This document shows, in pieces, positions 18,144 through 27,509 of a DNA stretch of 56,886 nt. A program made the translations under genes and the position numbers. Source of the stretch: Chloroflexota bacterium (GTDB lineage Bacteria; Chloroflexota; Anaerolineae; 4572-78; J111); NCBI GenBank assembly GCA_016860845.1, contig BOKF01000052.1:1-56886 (forward strand). The letters are read 5' to 3'. Numbering within the stretch: position 1 is the stretch's first letter; every line of letters starts with the position of its first letter. Under the pieces are notes generated by a model. It ran no database searches, was not told the origin of the DNA, and saw nothing but the letters and a program-made list of their open reading frames with translations.

Positions 18144-18683
18144 TCACTCCGCCGCAGTTTTTTCACGGGCTAAGATAACTGCCCCAATCAAGGCCACCGA
18201 CAGGAGCACGCCGACGACTTCAAAGGGGATGAGATAACTGCCCAGAAAGGCCAGGCCCAACTGCCCGACGACATCAGCGCCAGGTTCGGCGTCGCTGACC
18301 GGCCAGTTGATGGAACCGACGACGGCCAGCAAGATCACAAACAGGGCTAAAACCACCGGCGCCGCCACCCACCACTGGTGGTTAGCCTGGCTCTGGCTGG
18401 CGTCCATCACCCGGCGCGAGAACATGATGGCAAACAGGATCAGCACGGCGATCGCCCCAACGTAAACAAATAACTGGACGACTGCCAAGAAGCCCGCGCT
18501 GAGCAGCACGTAATAGCCGCTGACGCCAAAAAAGGATAGAATCAGGTAGAGGGCACTGTGGAACAAATTCCTGCTGGTGACCACTCCCAGCGCCCCGCCA
18601 ATCGTACAGAGGGTCATTACCCAAAAGACAATCTGGATCAGCGGTATTTGCGATGGATCGAAGGTTGTTGGATCAAATGGCAT
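18144..18683 (-). CDS. nuoJ: NADH-quinone oxidoreductase subunit J
   Basis: Membrane subunit of complex I with five helices, about 179 residues. The conserved region is AVVQLFVYVGAIAVLILFAIM, and the C-terminal helix is GVLLSVALIGAVILAREK. ATG 18683 is preferred over a TTG two codons upstream because AGAGG is placed correctly for it. Gene order H-J without I between them is unusual; most operons place nuoI there. Confidence 0.94.
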   Translation of the reverse strand: MPFDPTTFDPSQIPLIQIVFWVMTLCTIGGALGVVTSRNLFHSALYLILSFFGVSGYYVLLSAGFLAVVQLFVYVGAIAVLILFAIMFSRRVMDASQSQANHQWWVAAPVVLALFVILLAVVGSINWPVSDAEPGADVVGQLGLAFLGSYLIPFEVVGVLLSVALIGAVILAREKTAAE

Positions 18684-18695
18684 AAGCAAACCTCT

Positions 18696-18760
18696 CGGTA
18701 GGGAGTAGGTAGTAGGGAATAAGATTTTTTCCTTACTTCTTACTCCTTACTCCCTACTCC
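18696..18760. repeat. Heptamer-word palindrome (GTAGGGA type)
   Basis: Left words GTAGGGA, GTAGGTA and GTAGGGA; right half CTTACTCC, CTTACTCCC. It lies in the nuoH-nuoJ gap and shares words with 11340-11415. Confidence 0.85.
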
Positions 18761-18766
18761 ATTTTC

Positions 18767-20014
18767 TTACTTTCCACTGGCGGCCACCGGCTCGACGGCG
18801 GTGACGGCGCGCAGCCCTTTGCTGCGGCTGCGGCGGGCGGCATTGGACACGATGGCAACGGCAATGGCGGCAATCAGTACATTTACCGCCAGGAGCGCGA
18901 CCACCTCACCGGCATAGCCCAAGCCACTCAAGGGACCGGGTTCAACCGGAATGGCGGCGTTGCTGCCGGGCGCAAAGAATCGAACAACTATGGCCACGCC
19001 GATCATCAGGGCCAGTGACAGCGGCACCAGAAACTTCCAACCAAAATCAAGCAGGTGGTCAATCCGAAAGCGTGGCAGCGTTCCCCGGAACCACATCAGA
19101 ATAAAGACAAAGAAGAAGACTTTGAGGGTGAGGGCAATAAACCCGAGGATTGGCCCAATCGGCCCGGGCAGCGCGGCAACATTGATAAAGGGGATCTGCC
19201 AGCCGCCTAAGAACAGGACCGAGCAGAAGAAGGACAAGGCGAACATATGGACATATTCAGCAATCATGAACATGCCAAATTTGATGCCACTGTATTCGGT
19301 ATGGAAGCCGGCCACAAGCTCCGACTCGGCCTCGATCAAGTCGAAGGGAGAGCGGCCAGTTTCGGCGATCCCCGCCAGGAAGAAAATAAGGAAAACAACC
19401 GGCAGGGAAACGATATACCACATCCCGCTTTGAGCCTCGGTAATGTCGGCCATTGACATCGAACCGGTGACCATTGTTACTGTAATCAGGGCCATAATCA
19501 TCGGGATTTCGTAGGTCAACAACATGGCCACTACCCGAAATGCGCCAAGCAGGGCATACTTATTGTTAGAGGCCCAGCCGCCCATCAAAATAGATAGCGT
19601 TCCGAGGCCCCCGACAGCCACAATATACAAGACGGCGACATTGAGATCCGACCCAACAAAGCCCGGCGCAAAAGGAATGACGGCGAAGGTCATAATCGCC
19701 GAGATCATGGCCAGGCCAGGCGCAATGTTATAAACAATACGGTCGGCAGCAGCGGGAGTGATGTCCTCTTTGGTGAACATCTTGATCATATCGGCCACGG
19801 CCTGCAGCAAACCAAACGGTCCGGCCCGGTTTGGCCCAATCCGGTCTTGAATGCGGGCAATAATTTTGCGCTCCAGCCAGGTCAGGATAATTAGCATGGC
19901 CGGAGCCACTACTGCCACAATGCTGGCCAGGACAAGGTGCATAATGAAGCGGGCCACCCCTTCATTGACCAGGGGGATATTCAAGCTGACAATCCAATTA
20001 ATAATCTCTTGCAT
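18767..20014 (-). CDS. nuoH: NADH-quinone oxidoreductase subunit H
   Basis: Heel subunit of complex I, linking the peripheral and membrane arms and lining the quinone chamber; about 415 residues, eight helices. Signatures are ERKIIARIQDRIGPNRAGPF near residue 55, LLQAVADMIKMFTKEDITP, and the acidic loop GRSPFDLIEAESELVAGFHT. MWFRGTLPRFRIDHLLDFGW is the conserved C-terminal motif. ATG 20014 is chosen because GGGAG lies upstream; an upstream TTG (20029) would put this site in the coding frame. The C-terminus is extended by about 60 residues with an extra hydrophobic segment. Confidence 0.95.
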   Translation of the reverse strand: MQEIINWIVSLNIPLVNEGVARFIMHLVLASIVAVVAPAMLIILTWLERKIIARIQDRIGPNRAGPFGLLQAVADMIKMFTKEDITPAAADRIVYNIAPGLAMISAIMTFAVIPFAPGFVGSDLNVAVLYIVAVGGLGTLSILMGGWASNNKYALLGAFRVVAMLLTYEIPMIMALITVTMVTGSMSMADITEAQSGMWYIVSLPVVFLIFFLAGIAETGRSPFDLIEAESELVAGFHTEYSGIKFGMFMIAEYVHMFALSFFCSVLFLGGWQIPFINVAALPGPIGPILGFIALTLKVFFFVFILMWFRGTLPRFRIDHLLDFGWKFLVPLSLALMIGVAIVVRFFAPGSNAAIPVEPGPLSGLGYAGEVVALLAVNVLIAAIAVAIVSNAARRSRSKGLRAVTAVEPVAASGK

Positions 20015-20032
20015 TAATTCATCTCCCAAAGG

Positions 20033-20118
20033 GACAGAAGACAGTAGATAGAGGATAGAGGATAGAAGATAGAGTATTGTCTTCTATCTACCATCTTCAA
20101 TCCACTATCTTCTGTCTT
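20033..20118. repeat. Heptamer-word palindrome (GATAGAG type)
   Basis: Left half of GATAGAG, GATAGAA and GTAGATA words; right half CTTCTATC, CCACTATCTTCTG. It fills the nuoA-nuoH gap. Confidence 0.85.
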
Positions 20119-20119
20119 A

Positions 20120-20476
20120 CTACCACCACTGCATCGCACCTTTACGCCAGGCGTACAGCAGGCCATCAAACAAAAGCACGATAAAAACCGTTGCCCAAAT
20201 GAGCGTATAGAGCGGCAACTGGTTTAAGGCTACGGCAAAGGGGAACAAAAAGACCGCTTCGACATCGAAAACCACAAAGATGATGGCATAAATGTAGTAC
20301 TGGGCCTTAAACTGCACCCAGGTATCGCCGATGGTTTCAATGCCCGACTCGTATGTTTCTTGTTTGGCTGGATTTGGCTTTTTGGGCCGGAGCGCCCAGG
20401 CCATGATGAGGGTGACGATGGGGATAGTCAGCGTGATGAACCCCAGTACGCCGATAAACTCGAAGTCCTTTAGCAC
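20120..20476 (-). CDS. nuoA: NADH-quinone oxidoreductase subunit A
   Basis: Membrane subunit of complex I, 118 residues with three helices. The family motif KQETYESGIETIGDTWVQFK and the FVVFDVEAVFLFPFAVAL helix with its acidic pair are clear. GTG start at 20476, preceded by GGAGGAGG. It is the first gene of the operon. The next gene is nuoH, not nuoB, so the hydrophilic-arm genes must lie elsewhere if the complex is complete. Confidence 0.95.
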   Translation of the reverse strand: MLKDFEFIGVLGFITLTIPIVTLIMAWALRPKKPNPAKQETYESGIETIGDTWVQFKAQYYIYAIIFVVFDVEAVFLFPFAVALNQLPLYTLIWATVFIVLLFDGLLYAWRKGAMQWW

Positions 20477-20519
20477 AGCAGTCCTCCTCCTTGAAGCAAG
20501 CCGCCTTTTGAGCGGAACG

Positions 20520-20547
20520 ATTATAACATGCTTCGATACGTAAACAA
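20520..20547 (-). promoter_or_regulatory. Promoter of the nuo operon
   Basis: Minus-strand TATAAT (20520-20525) with an upstream TG (extended -10), and TTGTTT (20542-20547) 16 bases away. It lies 44 bases before nuoA. Confidence 0.7.
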
Positions 20548-20682
20548 AATCCTCATCTTATGTGAATCGCAGGGACGGCAAAATCATAACACAATTTGTC
20601 TTAATGGAAAAATCAACTTGTTCTATTTATCACAACAAATTGGCGGCGAAAAACTCCATTCGCCCGACTCTGGCGGCGGTGG

Positions 20683-20688
20683 TATAAT
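20683..20688 (+). promoter_or_regulatory. -10 box upstream of femAB-like gene
   Basis: TATAAT 23 bases before the GTG start; the -35 region is weak. It is divergent from the nuo promoter. Confidence 0.55.
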
Positions 20689-20711
20689 CTCGCCACTATG
20701 GAGCAGAAAAA

Positions 20712-21779
20712 GTGACCAACCTGCCCTCCTCCAACCTTCCACCTCTGCATGCTTCCGCCTTGCCAACTCCGGCAGCCCAGTGGGACTCCCGCCTGCTGGC
20801 TCGTCACGGCCACTTGCTGCAAAGCTGGGCTTGGGGTGAATTGAAAAGTCGTTTCGGTTGGTCAGCCGTGCAACTGTATGCACCCGGAGGCGATACTGCT
20901 GCGCAAATCCTCTTTCGCCGCCTGCCCCTGGGGTTAACCCTGGCCTACATTCCTAAAGGCCCTGTGCTTGACTGGACAAATAGTGAGCAATCCCGCGCTT
21001 TTTTTGCTGCCCTCCACGCCGAGGCCAGAAAGCGGCGAGCTATTCTCCTCAAAGTCGAACCCAATCTCTGGAGTCCAGACTTTAGTTTGGACTCCCCCGG
21101 GATTGAAGCCGCCGCCAACTTCCTGAGAACGTCCGGCTTCACTTCCGCCGATGCCATCCAGCCCCGTACCTCGCTGGTAATTGACCTCAGCGGCGATGAG
21201 GCGGCAATTTTAGCGGCGATGAAACAAAAGACCCGTTACAATATTCGCCTGGCCGAAAAAAAGGGCGTCACCGTTCGCCAGGGAGGGCCCGAGGATGTAA
21301 CGATCTTTTACCAACTGGCCCAAATTACCGCCGCCCGTGACAGTTTCGGCGTCCACAGCCTCGACTATTTCCGGGCTGCCTATGACCTTTTTGCGCCGGG
21401 TCGCTGTGCTCTATTCCTGGCCGAATTCGAGGGCCGACCCCTGGCTGCTTTGATGGCTTTCAGTTTTGGCCGGGAAGCTTACTATTTCTACGGCGCTTCA
21501 GCTAATAAGCAGCGCAACCTGATGGCCCCCTACCTGCTCCAATGGGAAGCGATCCGTTGGGCCAAAAGCCAGGGCTGCACCCGCTACGATTTGTGGGGCA
21601 TCCCTGACGCCGATCCTGTCACCCTGGAAGCCGAGTTTGAATATCGCCACGATAACTTATGGGGTGTTTACCGCTTCAAGCGCGGCTTCGGCGGGCAGTG
21701 GGTGCAGAGCATCGGCGCGTTTGATTACGTCTACAATCCACTGCTGTACCAGTTTTATGAGCTGATCCGGCGACGCTAA
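20712..21779 (+). CDS. FemAB-like peptidyltransferase, GNAT fold
   Basis: Protein of 355 residues in the FemAB/FemX family, which transfers amino acids from aminoacyl-tRNA to peptidoglycan precursors in the cytoplasm. Family features include WGELKSRFGW near the N-terminus, KTRYNIRLAEKKGVTVRQG (about 172-190) and YDLWGIPDADPVTLEAEFE close to the C-terminal GVYRFKRGFGG. Start GTG 20712 has GGAG eight bases upstream. Residues about 120-128 are encoded by a repeat-type palindrome (21070-21095). Co-occurrence elsewhere in the window with transglutaminases and a PBP supports a wall role, but related proteins act on other substrates. Confidence 0.85.
   Translation: MTNLPSSNLPPLHASALPTPAAQWDSRLLARHGHLLQSWAWGELKSRFGWSAVQLYAPGGDTAAQILFRRLPLGLTLAYIPKGPVLDWTNSEQSRAFFAALHAEARKRRAILLKVEPNLWSPDFSLDSPGIEAAANFLRTSGFTSADAIQPRTSLVIDLSGDEAAILAAMKQKTRYNIRLAEKKGVTVRQGGPEDVTIFYQLAQITAARDSFGVHSLDYFRAAYDLFAPGRCALFLAEFEGRPLAALMAFSFGREAYYFYGASANKQRNLMAPYLLQWEAIRWAKSQGCTRYDLWGIPDADPVTLEAEFEYRHDNLWGVYRFKRGFGGQWVQSIGAFDYVYNPLLYQFYELIRRR
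21070..21095. repeat. GGAGTCCAGACT palindrome inside femAB-like gene
   Basis: Left arm GGAGTCCAGACT, loop TT, right arm AGTTTGGACTCC (one G-T pair). The same core (GGAGTCC, CCAGACT/AGTCTGG) recurs at 56000-56046. Here it is translated, in frame. Confidence 0.75.
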
Positions 21780-21787
21780 CTTGATTA

Positions 21788-21859
21788 GGAAGGCTGGATA
21801 GTGGGAGGATTGGGGTGTTCTTTTGCCTGTCATCCAGCCTTCCAATCCTCCATTTCTTC
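21788..21859. repeat. Octamer-word palindrome (GGAAGGCT type)
   Basis: Left words GGAAGGCT, GGATAGTG and GGAGGATT; right half CATCCAGCCTTCC, AATCCTCC. It lies between the femAB-like gene and the hrcA promoter. Confidence 0.85.
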
Positions 21860-21875
21860 ATCTTTCCATTTTCGT

Positions 21876-21904
21876 TTGACTTGACCCCCACTTTATGGTA
21901 TGAT
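21876..21904 (+). promoter_or_regulatory. Promoter of hrcA operon
   Basis: TTGACT (21876-21881), 17-base spacer, TATGAT (21899-21904). The predicted start (about 21911) is just upstream of the CIRCE element. Confidence 0.85.
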
Positions 21905-21917
21905 TCCGGGCATATTT

Positions 21918-21944
21918 TTAGCACTCGCAAGGGTAGAGTGCTAA
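21918..21944. promoter_or_regulatory. CIRCE operator
   Basis: TTAGCACTC, nine bases, GAGTGCTAA: an exact match to the CIRCE consensus bound by HrcA. It lies between the promoter and hrcA, so the cluster represses itself until heat stress titrates HrcA. Confidence 0.97.
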
Positions 21945-21960
21945 AGGGCGATTAACAACA

Positions 21961-23001
21961 ATGGCTGACAACCTTTTATCTGAGCGACAACAGATAGTTT
22001 TGCGCTTGGTGGTGCAGGAGTACATCAAATCCGCCGTACCGGTCAGCTCTAAAACAATAACGGAAGATTACCCGATTGGGGTCAGCTCGGCGACGATCCG
22101 CAACGAAATGGCGGTGTTGGAGGAAAAGGGCTTCCTGATGCAGCCCCATACCTCTGCCGGGCGCATCCCGACCGAAGTGGGCTACCGTTATTTTGTCGAA
22201 AAGTTGATGGAAAAGGCTGACTTGCCCCTTGAAGAGCAGCGCATGATCAGCCACCAATTCCATCAGTCTCGGCTGGAGCTAGACCAGTGGCTGCGCCTGA
22301 GCGCGGCGGTTTTGGCTCGCACCTCGCACAACGCCTCCCTGGTTACAGCGCCCAAAAGCGAGCGCTGTTATTTGAAGCATGTCGAACTGATCTCTCTACA
22401 CGAGAATTTGATGCTGCTCATTTTGGTCCTGCAAGGGGGGACGCTCAAACAGCAAATTCTGGAACTCGACTCACCGGCTGACCAGGATGAGCTGGGTCCC
22501 CTGGCGCGACAACTGAGCGATTTGTGGGCCGGGTTGGACACGCAAGAGGTGGCCGCCACAACCACTACCTTGACCGGGCTGGCTGCTACCGTGGGTGAAG
22601 TAGCCGTAGATACGATGCGGCGTATTGACGCCCGCCGCAGCAGCGACATTTATCACGATGGTCTGCTCAACTCACTCACCCAGCCGGAGTTTAGACATCG
22701 TGAGGGTGTCCAGCAGGTTATTCGTGCTCTGGAAGAGCGCCAGTTGGTCGAGCAATTGGTGGGCGAGGCGTTGCAGCGCGGCGGGGTTCAGATTATTATC
22801 GGCGGCGAGGGTAAATGGGAAGAACTGTCGGAAGTCGGTATTGTTCTGGCCCGTTATGGCATTGACGACACCGTCGCCGGGGCCATGGGGGTCTTGGGTC
22901 CGGTGCGCATGGCTTATGGGCGGGCCGTTTCCGTCGTGAAATATATGTCGTATTTGATGAGTGACTTGATAAGCGACCTGTACGGGTACAAGAATCAGTA
23001 G
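21961..23001 (+). CDS. hrcA: Heat-inducible transcription repressor HrcA
   Basis: Repressor of class I heat-shock genes, 346 residues. The N-terminal winged helix (LSERQQIVLRLVVQEYIKSA to SSATIRNEMAVLEEKGFL) binds CIRCE; HTSAGRIPTEVGYRYFV is a family signature. The C-terminal GAF-like domain ends with GVLGPVRMAYGRAVSVVKYM, also typical. ATG 21961 has little of a ribosome-binding site, because the leader is occupied by CIRCE. It is first in hrcA-grpE-dnaK-dnaJ. The last eight codons are copied again 92 bases downstream. Confidence 0.96.
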   Translation: MADNLLSERQQIVLRLVVQEYIKSAVPVSSKTITEDYPIGVSSATIRNEMAVLEEKGFLMQPHTSAGRIPTEVGYRYFVEKLMEKADLPLEEQRMISHQFHQSRLELDQWLRLSAAVLARTSHNASLVTAPKSERCYLKHVELISLHENLMLLILVLQGGTLKQQILELDSPADQDELGPLARQLSDLWAGLDTQEVAATTTTLTGLAATVGEVAVDTMRRIDARRSSDIYHDGLLNSLTQPEFRHREGVQQVIRALEERQLVEQLVGEALQRGGVQIIIGGEGKWEELSEVGIVLARYGIDDTVAGAMGVLGPVRMAYGRAVSVVKYMSYLMSDLISDLYGYKNQ

Positions 23002-23159
23002 CATAGTAACCAGTAATCAGTAGTCAGAAAAATATCTGGATGCTGCTTACTGACTACTTCTTTTAGGACCTGTACGGGTATAAGAATCAGTAGGGTAGTA
23101 GCCAGTGGTCAGAAAAAGAATATCTGACTACTGATTACTGACTACTGACTACTTTTTTT
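22975..23159. repeat. Tandem duplication of hrcA tail plus heptamer hairpin
   Basis: Unit 1 (22975-23066) holds the last codons of hrcA and a palindrome of CAGTAAC/CAGTAAT/CAGTAGT words. Unit 2 (23067-23159) repeats the hrcA tail (27 bases, one mismatch: GACCTGTACGGGTA..AGAATCAGTAG) and another CAGTAGC/GACTACT palindrome. The hairpin halves have diverged more than the coding tail. Confidence 0.88.
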
Positions 23160-23171
23160 AGGAGGTAGCTT

Positions 23172-23771
23172 GTGGCAAAAAAGAAACAGAAAGAGCAAGT
23201 GATGGGCGAACCCATCCTGGAGAAAGAACCCGTTGTCGAAAAAGAGGCCGAAATTGCCTCTAGCGACAACGGCACGGTCAAAGAGGTCGAAGTGACCAGC
23301 GCCCAAGCGCCAAGCCTGGAACAGCAACTGGAACAGGCGCAGCAAGAGGCCACCCAAAATTTGGATAGGTGGCAGCGGGCGGCAGCCGAACTGGCCAATT
23401 ATAAAAGACGCCAGGAAGAGCAACAAAAGTTGCAGCGTGACATGATTAAAGCCGATGTGCTGCAAGGTGTCATTAGTGCCCTGGACGACATGGACCTGGC
23501 CTTTCAAAACGTGCCTCCCCAACTCGACGGCCAGCTTGTCGGCTGGGTCGAAGGGTTTCGCTTGGTCCAGCGTAAATTGGATAAAATACTGGAAGACCAG
23601 GGGGTCAGTTCAATCAGCACCGCCGGGGCTTTTGACCCCAACTTGCACGAGGCGGTCAGCCACGAAGACAGCCCCGACCATGAGGAAGGCCAGATTATCG
23701 CCGAGCTGCGCAAGGGTTATCAAATCGGCAGCCGGGTCATCCGGCCGGCTTTGGTGCGGGTGGCAAAGTAG
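23172..23771 (+). CDS. grpE: Nucleotide exchange factor GrpE
   Basis: Cochaperone that releases ADP from DnaK, 199 residues. An acidic, Lys/Glu-rich N-terminal 45 residues lead into the long dimerising coiled coil (about 50-100; ANYKRRQEEQQKLQRDMI). The C-terminal beta domain contains FDPNLHEAVSHEDSPDHEEG and ends GYQIGSRVIRPALVRVAK, as in the family. GTG start with AGGAGG seven bases upstream. It is separated from hrcA by the duplicated heptamer element and from dnaK by an octamer palindrome. Confidence 0.96.
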   Translation: MAKKKQKEQVMGEPILEKEPVVEKEAEIASSDNGTVKEVEVTSAQAPSLEQQLEQAQQEATQNLDRWQRAAAELANYKRRQEEQQKLQRDMIKADVLQGVISALDDMDLAFQNVPPQLDGQLVGWVEGFRLVQRKLDKILEDQGVSSISTAGAFDPNLHEAVSHEDSPDHEEGQIIAELRKGYQIGSRVIRPALVRVAK

Positions 23772-23777
23772 AGGAAG

Positions 23778-23838
23778 AATGGAGAATTGGAAGGCTGGTA
23801 GATTGTAGGAAACCAGCCTTCCAGCCTTCCAACCTTCC
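23778..23838. repeat. Octamer-word palindrome (GGAAGGCT type)
   Basis: ATTGGAAGGCTGGTAG faces ACCAGCCTTCC, AGCCTTCC, AACCTTCC. It lies in the grpE-dnaK gap. Confidence 0.85.
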
Positions 23839-23893
23839 GACTTTTTAGTATTCTCTATCATCTTTTTAGCATCAATTACAGGAGTACCAGATT

Positions 23894-25798
23894 ATGGCAA
23901 AAATTCTAGGCATTGACCTGGGTACAACAAACTCGGCTATGGCCGTGATGGAAGGCGGCGAGCCGACGATTATTCCCAATGCGGAAGGCAACCGGACCAC
24001 CCCCTCCATCGTGGCGGTTAACCCAAAAACGGGAGAGCGCATGGTCGGCCAGGTAGCCAAACGCCAGGCAGTGACCAACCCCAAAAATACCATTTTCTCG
24101 GTCAAGCGCTTTATGGGCCGCAAATACAAAGACCCAGAAGTGCAGCGCGCTCTCAAGCACATTCCCTATGAAGTGAAAGAAGCGCCCAATGGCGATATCC
24201 GGGTCGTGATGGGCGGCAAAGATTACTCCGCGCCGGAAATCAGCGCCATGATCCTGCAAAAACTCAAGGATGACGCCGAAGCCTACCTGGGCGAAAAAAT
24301 TACCCAGGCCGTTATCACCGTGCCGGCCTATTTCAACGACAGCCAGCGCCAGGCAACCAAAGACGCCGGTAAAATCGCCGGGTTAGAAGTGCTGCGCATC
24401 ATCAACGAGCCAACCGCTTCCTCTCTGGCCTACGGCCTGGACAAGAAAAGTGACGAGCATATCGCCGTGTACGATTTGGGCGGTGGGACTTTTGATATTT
24501 CCATTCTCGATGTGGGCGATGGGGTTTTTGAAGTCCGCTCCACCAACGGCGACACCTTCCTGGGTGGCGACGACTTCGACCAGAAGATTATTGATCACAT
24601 TGCCGACGAGTTCAAAAAACAAGAAGGCATTGACCTGCGCACGGATACCCAGGCGCTGCAGCGCCTGAAAGAGGCGGCGGAAAAAGCCAAAATTGAACTC
24701 TCAACCACCCAGCAGACCGAAATCAACCTGCCCTTCATCACCGCCGATGCGTCCGGCCCCAAGCACCTGACCATGAACCTGAACCGCTCCAAGTTGGAGC
24801 AGCTCACCGACGATCTGATCACTCGCTCGTTGGAACCGTGCCGCTCGGCCTTGCGGGATGCCAAGACAAGCACCGATAAAATTGACGAAGTCGTGCTGGT
24901 CGGCGGTCAAACCCGTATGCCGGCGGTGCAGGAAGCGGTGCGCAAACTCTTTGGCAAAGAGCCGCACAAGGGCGTTAACCCAGATGAGGTGGTGGCCGTA
25001 GGCGCGGCCATCCAGGCCGGGGTGTTGGGCGGCGATGTTAAGGATGTGCTCCTGCTCGACGTGACCCCCTTGACCCTGAGCATCGAAACGTTGGGCCGGG
25101 TGGCCACCCCGCTGATCGAGCGTAACACGACTATTCCGACTAAAAAGAGCCAGATTTTCTCGACCGCTTCCGACAACCAGACCCAGGTCGAGATTCACGT
25201 CGTTCAGGGCGAGCGGCCCATGGTCGAGGACAACAAAAGCCTGGGTAAATTCATCTTGGATGGCATTCCTCCCGCGCCGCGCGGTGTGCCCCAAATTGAA
25301 GTCACCTTTGATATTGACGCCAACGGCATTTTGCACGTTACCGCCCAGGATAAGGCGACCGGCAAAGAGCAGCGCATGCAAATTATGCCTTCCAGCGGCC
25401 TGAGCGACAGCGAAATAGAGAAGATGGTCAAAGACGCCGAACGGCATCAGGAAGAGGATGCCCAGCGCAAGAGCCACATCGAAGCTCGCAACCATGCTGA
25501 CACCCTGGTCTTTGCCGCCGAGAAGACCCTGCGCGAGCAGGGTGAGCATATCAGCGACGGCCTCAAGAGTGAGATTGAAGGCAAGATCGAGGCGGTCAAG
25601 AAGGCGTTGGAAAAGGACGATCTTGAAACCATCAAGAGCAGCGCCGATGATTTAGGCCAGACCCTGCAAAAGATAGGCCAGGAAATGTACGGGGCTGCCG
25701 GCGGGGCCGCGCCAGGGGGTCAAACCCCCGGCAGTGAGGGTGGTCAAGGCCCGTGTGATGAAGATGTTGTTGAAGGTGAATTTAGCGAAGCAAGTTAA
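23894..25798 (+). CDS. dnaK: Molecular chaperone DnaK (Hsp70)
   Basis: ATP-dependent chaperone, 634 residues. The nucleotide-binding domain (1 to about 380) has [46 protein letters not shown] and [13 protein letters not shown]. The interdomain linker [18 protein letters not shown] leads to the substrate-binding domain and helical lid. The C-terminus is Gly-rich and ends in the acidic [13 protein letters not shown], close to the usual EEVD-like tail. GGAG lies upstream of ATG 23894. It depends on the CIRCE promoter upstream of hrcA; no second CIRCE is present. Confidence 0.98.
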   Translation: MAKILGIDLGTTNSAMAVMEGGEPTIIPNAEGNRTTPSIVAVNPKTGERMVGQVAKRQAVTNPKNTIFSVKRFMGRKYKDPEVQRALKHIPYEVKEAPNGDIRVVMGGKDYSAPEISAMILQKLKDDAEAYLGEKITQAVITVPAYFNDSQRQATKDAGKIAGLEVLRIINEPTASSLAYGLDKKSDEHIAVYDLGGGTFDISILDVGDGVFEVRSTNGDTFLGGDDFDQKIIDHIADEFKKQEGIDLRTDTQALQRLKEAAEKAKIELSTTQQTEINLPFITADASGPKHLTMNLNRSKLEQLTDDLITRSLEPCRSALRDAKTSTDKIDEVVLVGGQTRMPAVQEAVRKLFGKEPHKGVNPDEVVAVGAAIQAGVLGGDVKDVLLLDVTPLTLSIETLGRVATPLIERNTTIPTKKSQIFSTASDNQTQVEIHVVQGERPMVEDNKSLGKFILDGIPPAPRGVPQIEVTFDIDANGILHVTAQDKATGKEQRMQIMPSSGLSDSEIEKMVKDAERHQEEDAQRKSHIEARNHADTLVFAAEKTLREQGEHISDGLKSEIEGKIEAVKKALEKDDLETIKSSADDLGQTLQKIGQEMYGAAGGAAPGGQTPGSEGGQGPCDEDVVEGEFSEAS

Positions 25799-25858
25799 AG
25801 TAGCAGGGTAGCAGGTAGCAAGGTAGTACATTTTGTCTGCTACCTTGCTACTTTGTTA
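25799..25858. repeat. Heptamer-word palindrome (GTAGCAG type)
   Basis: Left words GTAGCAG, GTAGCAA and GGTAGTA; right half CTGCTACC, TTGCTAC. It lies in the dnaK-dnaJ gap. Confidence 0.85.
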
Positions 25859-25874
25859 CATGTGACAGGTTCCT

Positions 25875-27014
25875 ATGAGCAACAAACGCGACTACTACGA
25901 AGTGCTGGGCGTAGGCAAAGGTTCTTCACCCGAAGAAATCAAAAAAGCCTATCGCCAGATGGCTCGCAAGTATCACCCCGATGTTAACAAAGAGCCGGAT
26001 GCCGAGGACCGCTTCAAAGAAGTCAACGAGGCTTACGAGATTCTCTCCGACGAGCAGAAGCGGACCATGTACGATCGTTTCGGTCACGCCGGTGTCGGCG
26101 GAGCGGGTGGCTTTGGCGGCTTCCAGGATTTTGGCGGGTTTCGCGACCCCTTTGAAATTTTTGAAGAGGTGTTTGGCGGCCTGGGCGGATTCGGGCGGAG
26201 TCGCCGCCAGCGGGGCGGCCCGCGGCGGGGCGCAGACCTGCGCTACGAGATGACCCTGGAATTTGAAGAAGCCGTCTTTGGCCTGGAAAAAGAGATCGAA
26301 GTGCCGCGTCAGGAGACCTGTAATACGTGTAATGGCAGCGGCGTCGAACCCGGCACCTCGCCCATCCGCTGCCCGGAGTGCAACGGGACAGGTGAAATTC
26401 GGCGGCAGACCGGCTTTTTTATCAATATCGGCACCTGCCCCCGCTGTCAGGGCCGGGGTGAAATCATTACCAGTCCCTGCCGGGAGTGCCGGGGCCAGGG
26501 GCGGATTGTTAAAACGCGCCGCCTGTCGGTTAAAGTGCCCGCCGGGGTAGACAATGGTACCCAGATTCGCCTGTCGGGTGAAGGGGAAAGCGGCGCGCTG
26601 GGCGGCCCGCCGGGCAATCTGTATGTGGTGATCCGGGTCAAGCCCCATGTCTATTTCCGCCGTAATGAAGATACTATTCATCTGGAGCTGGCCATTAACA
26701 TTACCCAGGCGGCGTTGGGGGATGAAGTTGAAGTGCCAACCCTGGATGGCAAAGAGATGATGAACATCCCGGCAGGTACGCAAACCGGCGACACCATCCG
26801 GCTGCGCGGTAAAGGTGTGCCCCGCCTCCGCCGCGACGGCAGCAATATAGGCCGGGGCGACCAGATTGTCACCTTGCAAGTTCGCACCCCAACCAACCTG
26901 ACCAAAGAGCAACGTCATCTGCTGCTGGAGTTGGGCAAAACTCTCGACCGCGAGGTTATCCCCCAAAAGGAAAAGAGCTTTTTCGACCGCATCCGCGACG
27001 CATTGGGAATGTAA
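25875..27014 (+). CDS. dnaJ: Molecular chaperone DnaJ (Hsp40)
   Basis: Type I cochaperone that stimulates DnaK ATPase, 379 residues. The J domain at the N-terminus has the HPD triad in [20 protein letters not shown] Gly/Phe-rich linker (about 75-120) is followed by the zinc domain with four CxxCxGxG repeats ([32 protein letters not shown]), then the two beta-barrel substrate-binding domains. It is the last gene of the heat-shock cluster and is followed by a terminator at 27105. Confidence 0.97.
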   Translation: MSNKRDYYEVLGVGKGSSPEEIKKAYRQMARKYHPDVNKEPDAEDRFKEVNEAYEILSDEQKRTMYDRFGHAGVGGAGGFGGFQDFGGFRDPFEIFEEVFGGLGGFGRSRRQRGGPRRGADLRYEMTLEFEEAVFGLEKEIEVPRQETCNTCNGSGVEPGTSPIRCPECNGTGEIRRQTGFFINIGTCPRCQGRGEIITSPCRECRGQGRIVKTRRLSVKVPAGVDNGTQIRLSGEGESGALGGPPGNLYVVIRVKPHVYFRRNEDTIHLELAINITQAALGDEVEVPTLDGKEMMNIPAGTQTGDTIRLRGKGVPRLRRDGSNIGRGDQIVTLQVRTPTNLTKEQRHLLLELGKTLDREVIPQKEKSFFDRIRDALGM

Positions 27015-27104
27015 ACCGCTACCGACCGGAGACCGCTGACCGCCATAGAGTTATTAACAAGTTAGCGGCCTGAGTCGTTAGCCTATACTTTTTGAGTTAA
27101 TAGT

Positions 27105-27132
27105 AAGCTACAGGGCAACCTGTAGCTTTTTT
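27105..27132 (+). terminator. Intrinsic terminator of the heat-shock operon
   Basis: Stem AAGCTACAGG / CCTGTAGCTT, tetraloop GCAA, then a T run. Confidence 0.9.
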
Positions 27133-27490
27133 ATTGGTTCAAGATGGATTTCAAGGAGTTGGCGTATTGCCGCCCATGGCCCGATGCTTCAGCGTCGGGC
27201 TGAGAGGACAATGGACGCTGAAGCGCTCTAAAAAAGCCAATTTTAGCCCAACCGGGCTTAGCTTTTTCAGCACGATGGCTTCAGCCTCGTGCTCCTGACT
27301 CGCCTTTCCTCCGATACTTTCCCCCTATCTTTGGTCAGATGACTAAAGTGAGTAAAAAATGAGCACTTTTTGGTCTGGAAAATGAACATTCCTTTGAGAT
27401 AAACTGGGCGCATAGACAACTGGCAGCACACTGGCGATCTTATTAGAAACAACAGAGAGTAGACATTTTTCCCCCGGTCTACTTCTGGCT
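27133..27490. other. Gene-free spacer with hairpins
   Basis: No credible gene. GCTTCAGCGTC (27186-27196) pairs with GACGCTGAAGC (27214-27224); further complementary segments are AAAAAGCC/GGGCTTAGCTTTTT nearby and GCACGA/TCGTGC around 27272-27294. These may be decayed repeats. The promoter of the cupin pair should lie near 27380-27480, but no clear -35/-10 pair is visible. Confidence 0.55.
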
Positions 27491-27509
27491 CTTTTATAGG
27501 GAGGTAGCT

